From positions 33,001 to 97,000 of the forward strand of contig CAJKQX010000002.1 of the NCBI GenBank assembly GCA_905202125.1: DNA of 64,000 bases, given 5' to 3'. Position 1 is the first letter of the stretch, and every line of letters begins with the position of its first letter. The position numbers were made by a program, and so were the translations under genes. This document shows positions 50,047-58,738 of the stretch, piece by piece. Below the pieces are notes generated by a model. The model was not told the DNA's origin, did not search any database, and saw only the letters and a program-made list of their open reading frames with translations. This stretch comes from an uncultured Prevotella sp. (GTDB lineage: Bacteria > Bacteroidota > Bacteroidia > Bacteroidales > Bacteroidaceae).

Positions 50047-51437
50047 AATTGTGTGATGGTGATATTATTGTTTTCCGGTGTATGCGAACTTTTTATTTTC
50101 CACTCCTGCGGATAGAGGTTGTTCATCCTGTTGCCGATGTTCTTTCCGAATCCGAGAGGCACGTTCCTGTATGTCAGAAGGACAATTCCTTTTGGCACAT
50201 CCGGCGGCAGTGTGATGGCCTCTTTCCTCAGATAAGCCAGCGCCTCAGTGTAAGACACCTCCACGCAGCAGTACTTGCTCCGGTCGAGACAAACCGAAAG
50301 AGCCAATGATTGGTCGGGTATTATCTTGCCGGCTTTGCGTGTTCCGATGGTTATTCCGGCGTGTATGACGTTCAGTTTCTTTGTTGCCGCGTTGTAGATG
50401 TGCGTCCATGATTTCGGTATGGCGATGATTCTGTCGTTCTTTTTTATTGCCTCGAATCTCTCACTGTCTTTCAGCGGTAGGCTGATTGTGCCCTTGTCCT
50501 TGTTACGCGGTTTTGTTGTTGTTTTCTTATAGTCACTGTCGTAATGTCCGTTTTTGCGCATCACGCACATGAACAGTCCTTCACCCTCGCTCACGCCGGG
50601 TATAAATCGGTATGCCGGAATATCACTTTTCATGGCTCCTGTGATGTTCCACTCTTCCTCTGTATTTATCTTTATGAATTCGGCACCGAGTTCTGACGCT
50701 ATCCATTCCACGTTTTCCTCATTCTCTTTTGCATTGAATGTGCAAGTGGAATAAATCATTATGCCACCCGGCTTGAGACAAGGCCATATGTCGCTGATGA
50801 TGTCCCGTTGCAGTCTCCGGCATGTTTCAACGTTCTGAATGCTCCATTCGGCGATGGCATTCATGTCTTTTCTGAACATACCTTCGCCTGAACAAGGCAC
50901 ATCTGCAAGTATCACGTCAAAGTCGATACCGCTCTTTCTGAAATCCCGAGGGTAATTGTTGGTGACGATGACGTCCTGATGTCCGAATTTCTGAATGTTC
51001 TCACTGAGTATGTTTGCCCTTGTCCTTATCGGTTCGTTGCAGATTAAGAGACTGCCCTCGGGCAATGTCGCGCGGCATGCAGTCGACTTTCCGCCAGGTG
51101 CGGCGCACAGGTCGAGCATCACCACCGGCTCGCTCACGGTCTGTCTTATCACATGGTCAATGAACATCGACGATGCCTCTTGAACATAATAAACGCCGCA
51201 ATGCAGCAGCGGGTCGAACGTGAATGCCGGTCGGTCGTTCAGATATGCACCCGTGGCAGGACACCACTGCACAGCCCGCTTGAATCCTTCGATGCACACC
51301 GTATCACTATTGCATTTCAGCGGATTGATGCGTATGTTCACAGGCGGCAGTTGTGCCAGACCATTGCTGAGCCTCCCGAAGAGTGAGCCATCCATCAGTC
51401 GGCTTGTATATTCCGTAAATTCCTCCGGCAGTTTCAT
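50043..51437 (-). CDS. rRNA cytosine-C5 methyltransferase, RsmF/NOL1-NOP2-sun type
   Basis: It uses SAM to methylate a cytosine in rRNA. The 464-residue product has the SAM site [11 protein letters not shown] (109-119), motif [11 protein letters not shown] with C182 and motif [15 protein letters not shown] with the nucleophile C232. A C-terminal region of about 160 residues resembles the RsmF C-terminal/PUA-like domain ([25 protein letters not shown]). It leads the thyA-folA operon. A TAAATTTG -7 box is on the minus strand at 51498-51505. Confidence 0.92.
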   Translation of the reverse strand: MKLPEEFTEYTSRLMDGSLFGRLSNGLAQLPPVNIRINPLKCNSDTVCIEGFKRAVQWCPATGAYLNDRPAFTFDPLLHCGVYYVQEASSMFIDHVIRQTVSEPVVMLDLCAAPGGKSTACRATLPEGSLLICNEPIRTRANILSENIQKFGHQDVIVTNNYPRDFRKSGIDFDVILADVPCSGEGMFRKDMNAIAEWSIQNVETCRRLQRDIISDIWPCLKPGGIMIYSTCTFNAKENEENVEWIASELGAEFIKINTEEEWNITGAMKSDIPAYRFIPGVSEGEGLFMCVMRKNGHYDSDYKKTTTKPRNKDKGTISLPLKDSERFEAIKKNDRIIAIPKSWTHIYNAATKKLNVIHAGITIGTRKAGKIIPDQSLALSVCLDRSKYCCVEVSYTEALAYLRKEAITLPPDVPKGIVLLTYRNVPLGFGKNIGNRMNNLYPQEWKIKSSHTPENNNITITQL

Positions 51438-51497
51438 TTATTCTTGTTTTTTGATTGAAAAATACCTGTCAATCGTATCGTTGCGATTTATTCTATG

Positions 51498-51505
51498 CAA
51501 ATTTA
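51498..51505 (-). promoter_or_regulatory. -7 box of the methyltransferase-thyA-folA operon
   Basis: The minus strand reads TAAATTTG, giving a leader of about 55 nt. The -33 half is not clear. Confidence 0.4.
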
Positions 51506-51615
51506 GTTAAAAAGAGCGAGAATATCCATCCCGATATGAATAATTTGTCTTTTCTTTGCAACTAATAATCGATGGGCCGCGTCTAAAAGATAAACAAATT
51601 AAAACACAAAAAGTA

Positions 51616-52323
51616 ATGAGACGTATTTTATTTATATGTATGATGGTCCTTGTAACTGCCGTTTCGGTTTCTGCACAGTCGCGTCACCGACATCAGCACA
51701 AGGATACTGTGGTTACGGAGCAATCTGCGAACAAGTCGGACGAGATTGTTGTATATTCAGATACCATATCTTCTTCGGATGAAGATTTGATGAACGATGC
51801 GGTTGTCATTTCCGATGACGATGACAATTCACGTCATTCCGTGACGGATGAGAACCGTTTAGACCCGTCGCGTTTCTCTGATCCGTTGTCTTATTATGTC
51901 GCATTGTGGGGCGCAGGCGTAGGTGGCGTACTGATAGCTATTTCCATATTGATAGCCATTCTCTTGTTTTTCTTATTGCCGATCATTGTCGTTTATGCCA
52001 TTTTCCGATATCTCTACAAACGTCACAAAGACCGTATGGAGTTGGAGAAAAAAGCAATCGAGACCGGCCATACGATGCGCAATACGGGCCCATCCTTCGT
52101 TTACAACGATACTGTCATGCATGTCCGGGGTATACGCAACGTCTCCATCGGAGCCGGACTCGTATTGATGTTCATGTGTTGGCATAATCTTTTTCTTTCC
52201 GGTATCGGCTTTCTCATATTGTGTATTGGCATAGGCCAGTTGTTCATAGCCCGCATATCGGGTCGGAAAAACGATTCCGACAACAGTCCGGACGATACTT
52301 TCCACAATGATTTTACCAAATAG
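51616..52323 (+). CDS. Exported membrane protein, DUF6249-like
   Basis: The 235-residue product starts at 51616 (MRRILFICMMVLVTAVSVSAQ), with a signal peptide to about residue 20. A Ser/Asp-rich periplasmic stretch includes ISSSDEDLMNDAVVISDDDDN. Three hydrophobic helices follow (about 95-130, 180-200 and 203-222). The helix-charged-segment arrangement LLPIIVVYAIFRYLYKRHKDRMELEKKA resembles DUF6249 proteins. It lies 11 nt before the ECF sigma gene, so a regulatory link is possible but unproved. Confidence 0.75.
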   Translation: MRRILFICMMVLVTAVSVSAQSRHRHQHKDTVVTEQSANKSDEIVVYSDTISSSDEDLMNDAVVISDDDDNSRHSVTDENRLDPSRFSDPLSYYVALWGAGVGGVLIAISILIAILLFFLLPIIVVYAIFRYLYKRHKDRMELEKKAIETGHTMRNTGPSFVYNDTVMHVRGIRNVSIGAGLVLMFMCWHNLFLSGIGFLILCIGIGQLFIARISGRKNDSDNSPDDTFHNDFTK

Positions 52324-52334
52324 GATAAAAGCTC

Positions 52335-52877
52335 GTGAAAGATTTGAGTGATGTATCTCTTGTGGCTCAGGTGGCTGTTTTTCACAACAAGCAGGCGTTC
52401 GACCGGCTTGTTGTGAAATATCAGTCGCCCATCAGGCGATTCTTCCTCAATCAGACGCTGGGAGACGAACAACTGAGTGACGATCTTGCTCAAGACACTT
52501 TCATCAAGGCCTACACCAATATTGCTAAGTTTCGCGGGCTTTCCGCCTTCTCCACTTGGCTTTATCGCATTGCCTATAATGTGTTTTACGATTATGTCAG
52601 GCGCAACAAGCCTTCCGAGGATATCGACACATCGGTTGCCGTGAAGAGCAGCACCACCTTTCAGGATGTCAATCTGCGGATGGATGTCTATGATGCCCTG
52701 GGCCGGCTCAACGATAATGAACGTACGTGTATAGTGCTTCAGATTATCGATGGCTATCAGGTAAAGAAAATCTCTGAAATCACGGGCATGCCCTCAGGCA
52801 CGGTCAAGTCGCATATTTTCAGAGGTAAAGAGAAACTATCAACTTTTTTAAAACAGAATGGTTATGACGGAAAATGA
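52335..52877 (+). CDS. RNA polymerase ECF-type sigma factor
   Basis: The 180-residue protein has sigma region 2 (FDRLVVKYQSPIRRFFL, DDLAQDTFIKAYTNIAKF and FSTWLYRIAYNVFYDYVRR) and region 4 (LNDNERTCIVLQIIDGYQVKKISEITGMPSGTVKSHI). The in-frame start is GTG at 52335; no ATG lies upstream in this frame after the previous stop, and the nearby ATG is out of frame. It overlaps the next gene, which probably encodes its regulator. Confidence 0.94.
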   Translation: MKDLSDVSLVAQVAVFHNKQAFDRLVVKYQSPIRRFFLNQTLGDEQLSDDLAQDTFIKAYTNIAKFRGLSAFSTWLYRIAYNVFYDYVRRNKPSEDIDTSVAVKSSTTFQDVNLRMDVYDALGRLNDNERTCIVLQIIDGYQVKKISEITGMPSGTVKSHIFRGKEKLSTFLKQNGYDGK

Positions 52878-53238
52878 TGAAAAACTTATAACTTCCTTTT
52901 TCGAAGAATACAGACGACAGGTCTTGCCTGACAATGGCTTTTCCGACCGTGTGATGCTCAATCTGCCCAAGAACCGTCACGCCCGCATGTGGTGTCTCGG
53001 CCGGTTGTGGACAGCCACATGTGTTGTTGCGGGCATACTGTTGTTCTTTATGAATGATGGTTTTTATCAGATAAAGAAGATGATTTTCGATCTTTTCATT
53101 GATATTATGAGTATCTGTGTGTCGATAGAATTTTCCTTCGCCATGTTGTCAACTATGGTTTTGTCATTTCTTCTCATCTCCATCGTTGCCATATACAATC
53201 TCTTCACATACTCCGACTACGAAAAAACTCTCATATAG
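52858..53238 (+). CDS. DUF5056-like membrane protein, candidate anti-sigma factor
   Basis: The 126-residue product (start 52858 or the third codon ATG at 52864) begins MTENDEKLITSFFEEYRR and GFSDRVMLNLP, as I recall for DUF5056. Two membrane helices (about 47-67 and 90-113) follow. The overlap of 14-20 nt with the ECF sigma gene and the cytoplasmic-segment-plus-membrane layout suggest an anti-sigma role; this is inference from position. Confidence 0.75.
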   Translation: MVMTENDEKLITSFFEEYRRQVLPDNGFSDRVMLNLPKNRHARMWCLGRLWTATCVVAGILLFFMNDGFYQIKKMIFDLFIDIMSICVSIEFSFAMLSTMVLSFLLISIVAIYNLFTYSDYEKTLI

Positions 53239-53265
53239 TGGTTGCCGGGGATGATTCCGCTTTCA

Positions 53266-55338
53266 TCATTCGATGAAAATATCGAAATCATCCTCATTCT
53301 CTTTCTTCTTGTCCGCAGGTTTCGTGGCAGGCTTGTTTTTCAGATTGCCTTTCTCGTCAAACATGCCGTAAGTGGTGCGCAGCACGATAAATTCTGTACG
53401 TCTGTTCAGCTGGTTGCATATCTCCTGCTTTTCGTCATCAAGTTTCTTGATGAATTCCTCGGTCAATACGTCGTTCTCCTTCAGCCAGTTGTATTTCTCG
53501 GTCAGTTTCTTTCTGATGGTCTTAGGCTTCTCCTTGCCATATCCCACGGGACTCAGACGCTCTTTGGCTATGCCTTTGTCTATGAGATAAGTCACCACCG
53601 ACTCGGCCCGTCTCTGTGCCAGACCCTTGTTGTATTCGGCTGAGCCTTTGTAGTCGCAGTGCGCGCTGAGCTCTATCGTGACGTTGGGGTTCTCGTTGAG
53701 CAGTTCCACCAGCTCGTCCAAAGCTTTGGCCGACTCCGGTCGCAGTGTCGCTTTGTCGAAGTCGTAGAATATGTTGTCGATGAGCACAGGGGCGGTGATC
53801 GATGCCAACGGGAATTGCAGCACGTATTCCTCCGACTGTTCCACCTTGCCCACCTTCAGCTCTTCTTTATGATTGAGAAATCCCTTGCATGTGGCCAGAA
53901 ACAGATATTCCACTCCCGGTTGTATCTTCTGCTCGAACGACCCGTCACTTTTGACACTCAGTTTCTGGTTTGTGCCGTCGTCGCCTATCATATACACCAA
54001 TGCAGCCGGCAGCTCGTATCCGTCCTGCTCGTACACCCATCCTTTGACCGTCTGTACTATCTCGGGGTTTTCAAAACTGTATATGTGGTCCCATCCGCGG
54101 CCGTCGTTTCTGTTTGAAGAGAAATATCCGCGGTTTTGCAATCCCTCGAACGTCATGCCGAAGTCGTCGCCCTGCGAGTTGAGGGGATATCCCGGATGTG
54201 TCACGATGTATTTTTTCTGTTTGTCAGGTTGGGCTATGTAGATGTCGAGACCGCCCAGTCCCGGATGACCGTTGCTTGAGAAATAGAGGTCACCGTTGGG
54301 TCTGAACGTAGGAAACATCTCGTCGCCCGGTGTATTTATCGGTTCACCCAAGTTCTCCACACCGCCCAGTCCGGCCGAGGTCAGTCTTATTCTCCAGATG
54401 TCGAGACCGCCCAATCCGCCTGGCATGTCTGATGCGAAATATAGCCACTGTCCGTCTGGCGATATGGCCGGGTGGGCATAGCTCGAGAGCGTGTCGCGTG
54501 TCACCTCCAGCGGCTGTCCCTTGCCCCATGAGGCGTCGGCTCGGCTCGATACCACTATCTGGGCGTATCGCGGATACGACGGGTCGCTCACGCACTGTGT
54601 GAGATACATTTCCCGTTGGTCTGGTGTCAGCGCGCAGGCACCTTCATCAAAGTCGGTATTCACTCCGCCGGCCACTGCCTCGGGTTTGCTCCATTTGCCT
54701 TTGTCGTCTTTCTCCGACACGAATATGTCTCCCGCTTTTGTTCCCGTGATGCCGCTCAGCTCGTTGCCTTGTGCGTCGTTGCGTGTCGATGTGAAATACA
54801 GTCGGTCAAACTGGTCGCCCGCCAGTACCGGAGAGTATTCCGCGCGTCGCGAGTTGAACACATCCATGCGTTTCACCGTGTATCGCGAACCGTCCTTTTT
54901 CCATTTCGGGGCGTTCTGTGCCGATTGCAGACCGTTGCGTGCCAACACGTCGTCGGGTATCGAGTCGAGCACCGCGCGAAACTCGTCGGCTGCCAGTTTG
55001 TAGTCACCCGTCTTCAGCAATTGTCTGGCGTATGCCAGGTGATGTTCCGTCCCGGCCGCGCCATATCTTATTGCGTTCTTGTAGGCCGCCGCCGCCTTCT
55101 GTGCACTGTTTATCTTATCATAGCAGTAAGCCATTTTCAGCGCGCATTTGCCCCTTTGCGTCCTGTCTTTGGACGAGGTCTTGGTGTATGCCTGTTTGAA
55201 TTGTGTTGCTGCATCATAATATTCGCCGATAGCGAGGTATTTTTCACCTTTCCTGATGTTTTTCTCCGCTCCGCAAGCGCAGATTATCATGCAGATTGCA
55301 CATATCAATGCTATTTTCGATTTGTATCCCATTGTCAA
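53266..55338 (-). CDS. porE: PorE-like T9SS lipoprotein (TPR, beta-propeller, CRD, OmpA)
   Basis: The 690-residue protein has a lipoprotein signal (ICAC, lipidated C22) and TPR-like repeats (about 25-150). A PD40 beta-propeller spans about 170-430, with repeated SPDGQWLYFASD-type and SNGHPGLGGLDIYIA-type blades. A carboxypeptidase-regulatory-like domain covers about 435-520. An OmpA C-terminal peptidoglycan-binding domain ends it, containing FDKATLRPESAKALDELVELL and LSAHCDYKGSAEYNKGLAQRRAESV. This domain order is that of Porphyromonas PorE, which ties the T9SS ring to peptidoglycan. It is the second T9SS part in the window. Confidence 0.87.
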   Translation of the reverse strand: MTMGYKSKIALICAICMIICACGAEKNIRKGEKYLAIGEYYDAATQFKQAYTKTSSKDRTQRGKCALKMAYCYDKINSAQKAAAAYKNAIRYGAAGTEHHLAYARQLLKTGDYKLAADEFRAVLDSIPDDVLARNGLQSAQNAPKWKKDGSRYTVKRMDVFNSRRAEYSPVLAGDQFDRLYFTSTRNDAQGNELSGITGTKAGDIFVSEKDDKGKWSKPEAVAGGVNTDFDEGACALTPDQREMYLTQCVSDPSYPRYAQIVVSSRADASWGKGQPLEVTRDTLSSYAHPAISPDGQWLYFASDMPGGLGGLDIWRIRLTSAGLGGVENLGEPINTPGDEMFPTFRPNGDLYFSSNGHPGLGGLDIYIAQPDKQKKYIVTHPGYPLNSQGDDFGMTFEGLQNRGYFSSNRNDGRGWDHIYSFENPEIVQTVKGWVYEQDGYELPAALVYMIGDDGTNQKLSVKSDGSFEQKIQPGVEYLFLATCKGFLNHKEELKVGKVEQSEEYVLQFPLASITAPVLIDNIFYDFDKATLRPESAKALDELVELLNENPNVTIELSAHCDYKGSAEYNKGLAQRRAESVVTYLIDKGIAKERLSPVGYGKEKPKTIRKKLTEKYNWLKENDVLTEEFIKKLDDEKQEICNQLNRRTEFIVLRTTYGMFDEKGNLKNKPATKPADKKKENEDDFDIFIE

Positions 55339-55442
55339 GTCTTTTCATATAACAACGCGAAACCGGTCGCTTTATTGTCGGTCGGTGTCGTCCGGGGTAT
55401 ATAAAAATGATGTGATTGCGTTCGGCGTGTGTGCCCGGTGTG

Positions 55443-57446
55443 TCAGTCCTTCTTGTCGAAAGCCACCCGGTAGCCGCAACCGTTCTTCCAGTTGCTGCAT
55501 CCGTAGGCCGTCTTTCCCTTGATGATAGTGCCCTTTCCGCAGAGCGGACAGACGGTGCCGATAATGCTGTCGTCGGCCTTTAGCGTGGCGGTTTTCTTGC
55601 TTGTGGTCGCTTTCTTCCTTGTTTTGGGCTTGGTCTTTTCCTCTATTGTCAAGCTCACACGTCTGTTGCTGTTGTCGCTGAGCACACTGTTCACGATGTC
55701 GGTGATCTGCTGTTTCAGTTCGTTGATGAATGTGGCGGCGTCATATTTGCGGTGTTCGATGTCGCGCAATTTTTTCTCCCAGATACCCGTCAATTCGCAA
55801 CTCTTGAGCAATTCCTCCTTGATGGTATCGATGAGTTCGATGCCCGTGGCTGTGGCCACGAGTTTTTTGCGTTCGCGCCTTATGTATCTGCGTTTGAACA
55901 ATGTCTCGATGATGTTTGCCCGCGATGACGGACGACCTATTCCGTTCTCCTTCAGGGCCGCTCTGAGAGTCTCGTCTTCCACGAATTTTCCGGCCGTCTC
56001 CATCGCTCTGAGCAGTGTGGCCTCAGTGTAATAGGGTGGCGGTGTGGTGCTCTTCTCTGTGAGTGTGGGTTGGTGAAGACCGCTTTCTCCTTTGACAAAC
56101 GAGGGCAGCGTGCGCTCCTCGTCGTTCTTCTTCGTGTCCTCTTCGATTGTCTTGCGCTCATCGGCAGCGTACACCTGTCTCCATCCCGGAGAGAGAATCT
56201 CCTTGCCGCTCACCTTGAATTCCACGTCCGCCGCCTTTCCCATCACTGTCGTGGTGGCGAATTTGCAGTCGGGATAGAATGCCGCAATGAATCTGCGTGT
56301 TATCAGGTCGTACACGTTGCTTTCCATATCGCTCAGGTTCATGGCCGGTACGCCCGTAGGGATGATGGCGTGGTGGTCGGTCACTTTGGAAGTGTCAAAT
56401 ATGCGCTTGCTCTTTGTCAGAGGTCGTCCGTGTAGCGGTTGCACTAATGATTCGTATCCCCTCAGTCCGGTGAGTATCGAAGGGCATTTGGAATAAATGT
56501 CGTCGCTCAGATACTGCGTGTCCACACGAGGATAGGTTGTGAGTTTGCGCTCGTAGAGGGCCTGTATGAGGTTGAGTGTCGTCTCGGCGCTGTAACTGAA
56601 TTTCTTGTTGCATTCCACCTGAAGTGATGTGAGGTCAAATAGGCGCGGATGGGCCTCGTTGCCGTTCTTCTTTAGTACATCGGTCACTGCGAATGGTGTG
56701 TCCGCAATGCTGACGAAGGCTTTTTCGCCCTCCTCTTTTGTTGCAAATCGTCCTTTGGTGGCGGTGAACAGCGTGTCGCGATAAATCGTAGAGAGCACCC
56801 AGTAAGGCTCCGGCTTGAAATTGTCTATCTCTTTCTGTCTGTTCACTATCAGCGCCAACGTTGGTGTCTGCACCCTGCCGATGCTCAGTACCTGTCTGTT
56901 CTGTCCGTATTTCAAGGTGTACAGGCGCGTGGCATTCATGCCCAAGAGCCAGTCGCCGATGGCCCTGCTCAGTCCGGCAGTATATAGTGGTTGGTATTCC
57001 TCTTGATCTTTGAGCGACCGGAAACCATCGCGTATGGCCTCGTCCGTCATCGATGATATCCACAGACGTTTCACCGGGCATGTGGCTTTGGCCTTTTGCA
57101 TCACCCATCGCTGTATCAGTTCTCCCTCCTGTCCGGCATCACCGCAGTTGATGATGGTGTCTGCCGCCTGCATGAGTTTCTCAATTACGCCGAACTGTTT
57201 TTTTATTCCCGTGTCATCGATGAGCTTGATGCCGAACCGTGGCGGTATCATAGGCAGGGCGCCGAGACTCCAGTGCTTCCAGTTCTCGGAGTAGTCGTTT
57301 GGTTCTTTCAGCGTACACAGATGGCCGAAAGTCCACGTCACTTGATATCCGTTGCCCTCCATATATCCGTTCTTGGAACTGTTGGCTCCAAGTATGCGTG
57401 CTATGTCTTTGGCCACGCTCGGTTTCTCAGCAATACAAACTATCAT
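55443..57446 (-). CDS. topB: DNA topoisomerase III
   Basis: This type IA topoisomerase has 667 residues. The TOPRIM domain starts MIVCIAEKPSVAKDIARILG and has the acidic cluster D103-E109 in CGDAGQEGE. The catalytic tyrosine is Y305 in LTTYPRVDTQYL. A C-terminal zinc-finger-like segment CPLCGKG...GCSNWKNGCGYRV follows a Lys-rich linker (TKPKTRKKATTSKKTATLK). A TAATTTTG -7 box is on the minus strand at 57494-57501. It may be chromosomal rather than plasmid-borne, since the neighbours are housekeeping genes. Confidence 0.96.
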   Translation of the reverse strand: MIVCIAEKPSVAKDIARILGANSSKNGYMEGNGYQVTWTFGHLCTLKEPNDYSENWKHWSLGALPMIPPRFGIKLIDDTGIKKQFGVIEKLMQAADTIINCGDAGQEGELIQRWVMQKAKATCPVKRLWISSMTDEAIRDGFRSLKDQEEYQPLYTAGLSRAIGDWLLGMNATRLYTLKYGQNRQVLSIGRVQTPTLALIVNRQKEIDNFKPEPYWVLSTIYRDTLFTATKGRFATKEEGEKAFVSIADTPFAVTDVLKKNGNEAHPRLFDLTSLQVECNKKFSYSAETTLNLIQALYERKLTTYPRVDTQYLSDDIYSKCPSILTGLRGYESLVQPLHGRPLTKSKRIFDTSKVTDHHAIIPTGVPAMNLSDMESNVYDLITRRFIAAFYPDCKFATTTVMGKAADVEFKVSGKEILSPGWRQVYAADERKTIEEDTKKNDEERTLPSFVKGESGLHQPTLTEKSTTPPPYYTEATLLRAMETAGKFVEDETLRAALKENGIGRPSSRANIIETLFKRRYIRRERKKLVATATGIELIDTIKEELLKSCELTGIWEKKLRDIEHRKYDAATFINELKQQITDIVNSVLSDNSNRRVSLTIEEKTKPKTRKKATTSKKTATLKADDSIIGTVCPLCGKGTIIKGKTAYGCSNWKNGCGYRVAFDKKD

Positions 57447-57669
57447 TTACTATATTTTTTATGAAGTGAGCCGGATATCCGGTTTTTGCCCGGCAAAATT
57501 ACAAGAAATATCCCATATATGAGCAGTTTCTCCCTCATAAAAAACCTAATGTGTCCTTTCCCCGCCGTCATCCTGTTCTGGCATCAGCTCAAGTCAAGTC
57601 ATCTTCTTTCCTTGTTTTTCATCCGCAATTTGGAGTGATTAACCCATTTGGTGAATCTCCGAAATCGGG

Positions 57670-57699
57670 GAGATAATTAAGAATACGCAACTATCTCAG
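57670..57699. repeat. 30-bp direct repeat, copy 1
   Basis: The copy is identical over 30 bp with 57999-58028. It begins GAGATA and ends TATCTCAG, so the ends are inverted. The copies bracket 300 bp that contain the GCGGCCGC repeats. Confidence 0.85.
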
Positions 57700-57798
57700 G
57701 GGAAATAAGGATATTTTTCCTACGATGCCCAACCTTTGACATTATATTGAGATAAGAACGAAAAATATAATAAAAGATGGAATCCTGATTGATGGGTG

Positions 57799-57826
57799 TA
57801 GGGCCGCAACCTGTTGCGGCCGCAAG
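57799..57826. repeat. GCGGCCGC palindromic repeat
   Basis: TAGGGCCGCAACCTG then TTGCGGCCGCAAG, the same family as 32207-32234. Confidence 0.85.
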
Positions 57827-57891
57827 GGGGTATTTGACTTGAATTTATTTCGTTCAGGTATGGATTGATTGTATGTCAAGATACAGGTTTT

Positions 57892-57920
57892 CTTGCGGCC
57901 GCAACAGGCCCACGGCCCTA
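57892..57920. repeat. GCGGCCGC palindromic repeat, inverted copy
   Basis: CTTGCGGCCGCAACAGG then CCCACGGCCCTA, in opposite orientation to the copy 70 bp upstream. Confidence 0.85.
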
Positions 57921-57998
57921 CATCCGATTGAACGACATTAATTAGTTGACATTTACGAAATTTGGATTGGAATGTTAATTTTGCCACCCTAATTTTGT

Positions 57999-58028
57999 GA
58001 GATAATTAAGAATACGCAACTATCTCAG
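57999..58028. repeat. 30-bp direct repeat, copy 2
   Basis: An exact match to 57670-57699. Confidence 0.85.
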
Positions 58029-58204
58029 AGGGTAACTGTTAAAAATTCGTCCCATTTTTGAGATATTTCCGTGCGGGATGGTTGCCCGGCCGAAATACGT
58101 CAAATTTTTAGCATTTCATACAAATGCCTGTATATCAACGCGATACGCGATTTGTGTATTTCCGAAGGCCTCAAAAAATCTTGAAAAACCACCGAAAATG
58201 TCCA

Positions 58205-58292
58205 AAAAAAGTGCCCGATTTGGGTTCAGAAAGGGCCCCTTTCACCTCCCGAAAGGGTTCCTTTCGCACTCCAAAAGGGCCCCTTTCGCAAA
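58205..58292. repeat. Array 3: tandem 22-bp palindromic units
   Basis: There are three clear units (58227-58248, 58249-58270, 58271-58292) with core GAAAGGGCCCCTTTC, and a weaker fourth at 58205-58226. The family is that of arrays 1 and 2. The left flank CCGGCCGAAATACG (58086 on) resembles the left flank of array 1 (2696 on). Confidence 0.82.
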
Positions 58293-58606
58293 TCAAGAGG
58301 ATAAAAAACGGAAAATCGGACGGTTTTTCACGTTTCGCGGAACGGTTTTCCCCGTTTTTCGACCCGACATCTTTCTAAAACGGAAGTAAATCCTGCAAAA
58401 ACGAAATGTTAAAAATTTGCATTTGCGGGCGCGCTTATAAGATGTCTGATAAATCAGATTCATCACTCCAAAATCCGGATGAACCCAAAATTCATCATTT
58501 TGTGTCTGTGGTCAACACGTGCAGTGCGAAATCTTCTTTGATGCCCTATGAATCAAATTTATATATTAAAATCCTCTTTTAGAACTGTTATCTCAATTTA
58601 TCTCCG

Positions 58607-58614
58607 TATCTTTG
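58607..58614 (+). promoter_or_regulatory. -7 box of the alpha-mannosidase gene
   Basis: TATCTTTG fits the consensus. The -33 region is poor (ACTG, 19 nt upstream). The leader is about 120 nt. Confidence 0.5.
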
Positions 58615-58623
58615 CACTGTGGA

Positions 58624-58683
58624 TGTGAAGGCACTCCTGACCTGCTTTCACAATCCGTGGCCCGTATTTACGCATAGGGCCGC
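58624..58683 (+). promoter_or_regulatory. Two hairpins in the mannosidase leader
   Basis: The first is TGTGAA-G-GCA (58624-58633) paired with TGC-T-TTCACA (58643-58652). The second is GTGGCCC (58657-58663) paired with GGGCCGC (58677-58683), extended by TAT/ATA inside. An A-rich stretch leads to the start codon. Neither hairpin is followed by a T-run. Confidence 0.45.
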
Positions 58684-58738
58684 CGATGGTGAACAAAAAT
58701 AATAAAAATCAAACCTAATAAAACAATACTCAAAAATT

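Larger units (their letters stand above)
57447..58738. other. 1.3-kb non-coding divergent gap rich in repeats
   Basis: No gene is supported. Contents from left: the topB -7 box (57494-57501); a 30-bp direct repeat at 57670-57699 and 57999-58028; two GCGGCCGC repeats between them; the third 22-bp array; then the mannosidase promoter and leader. Confidence 0.75.
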
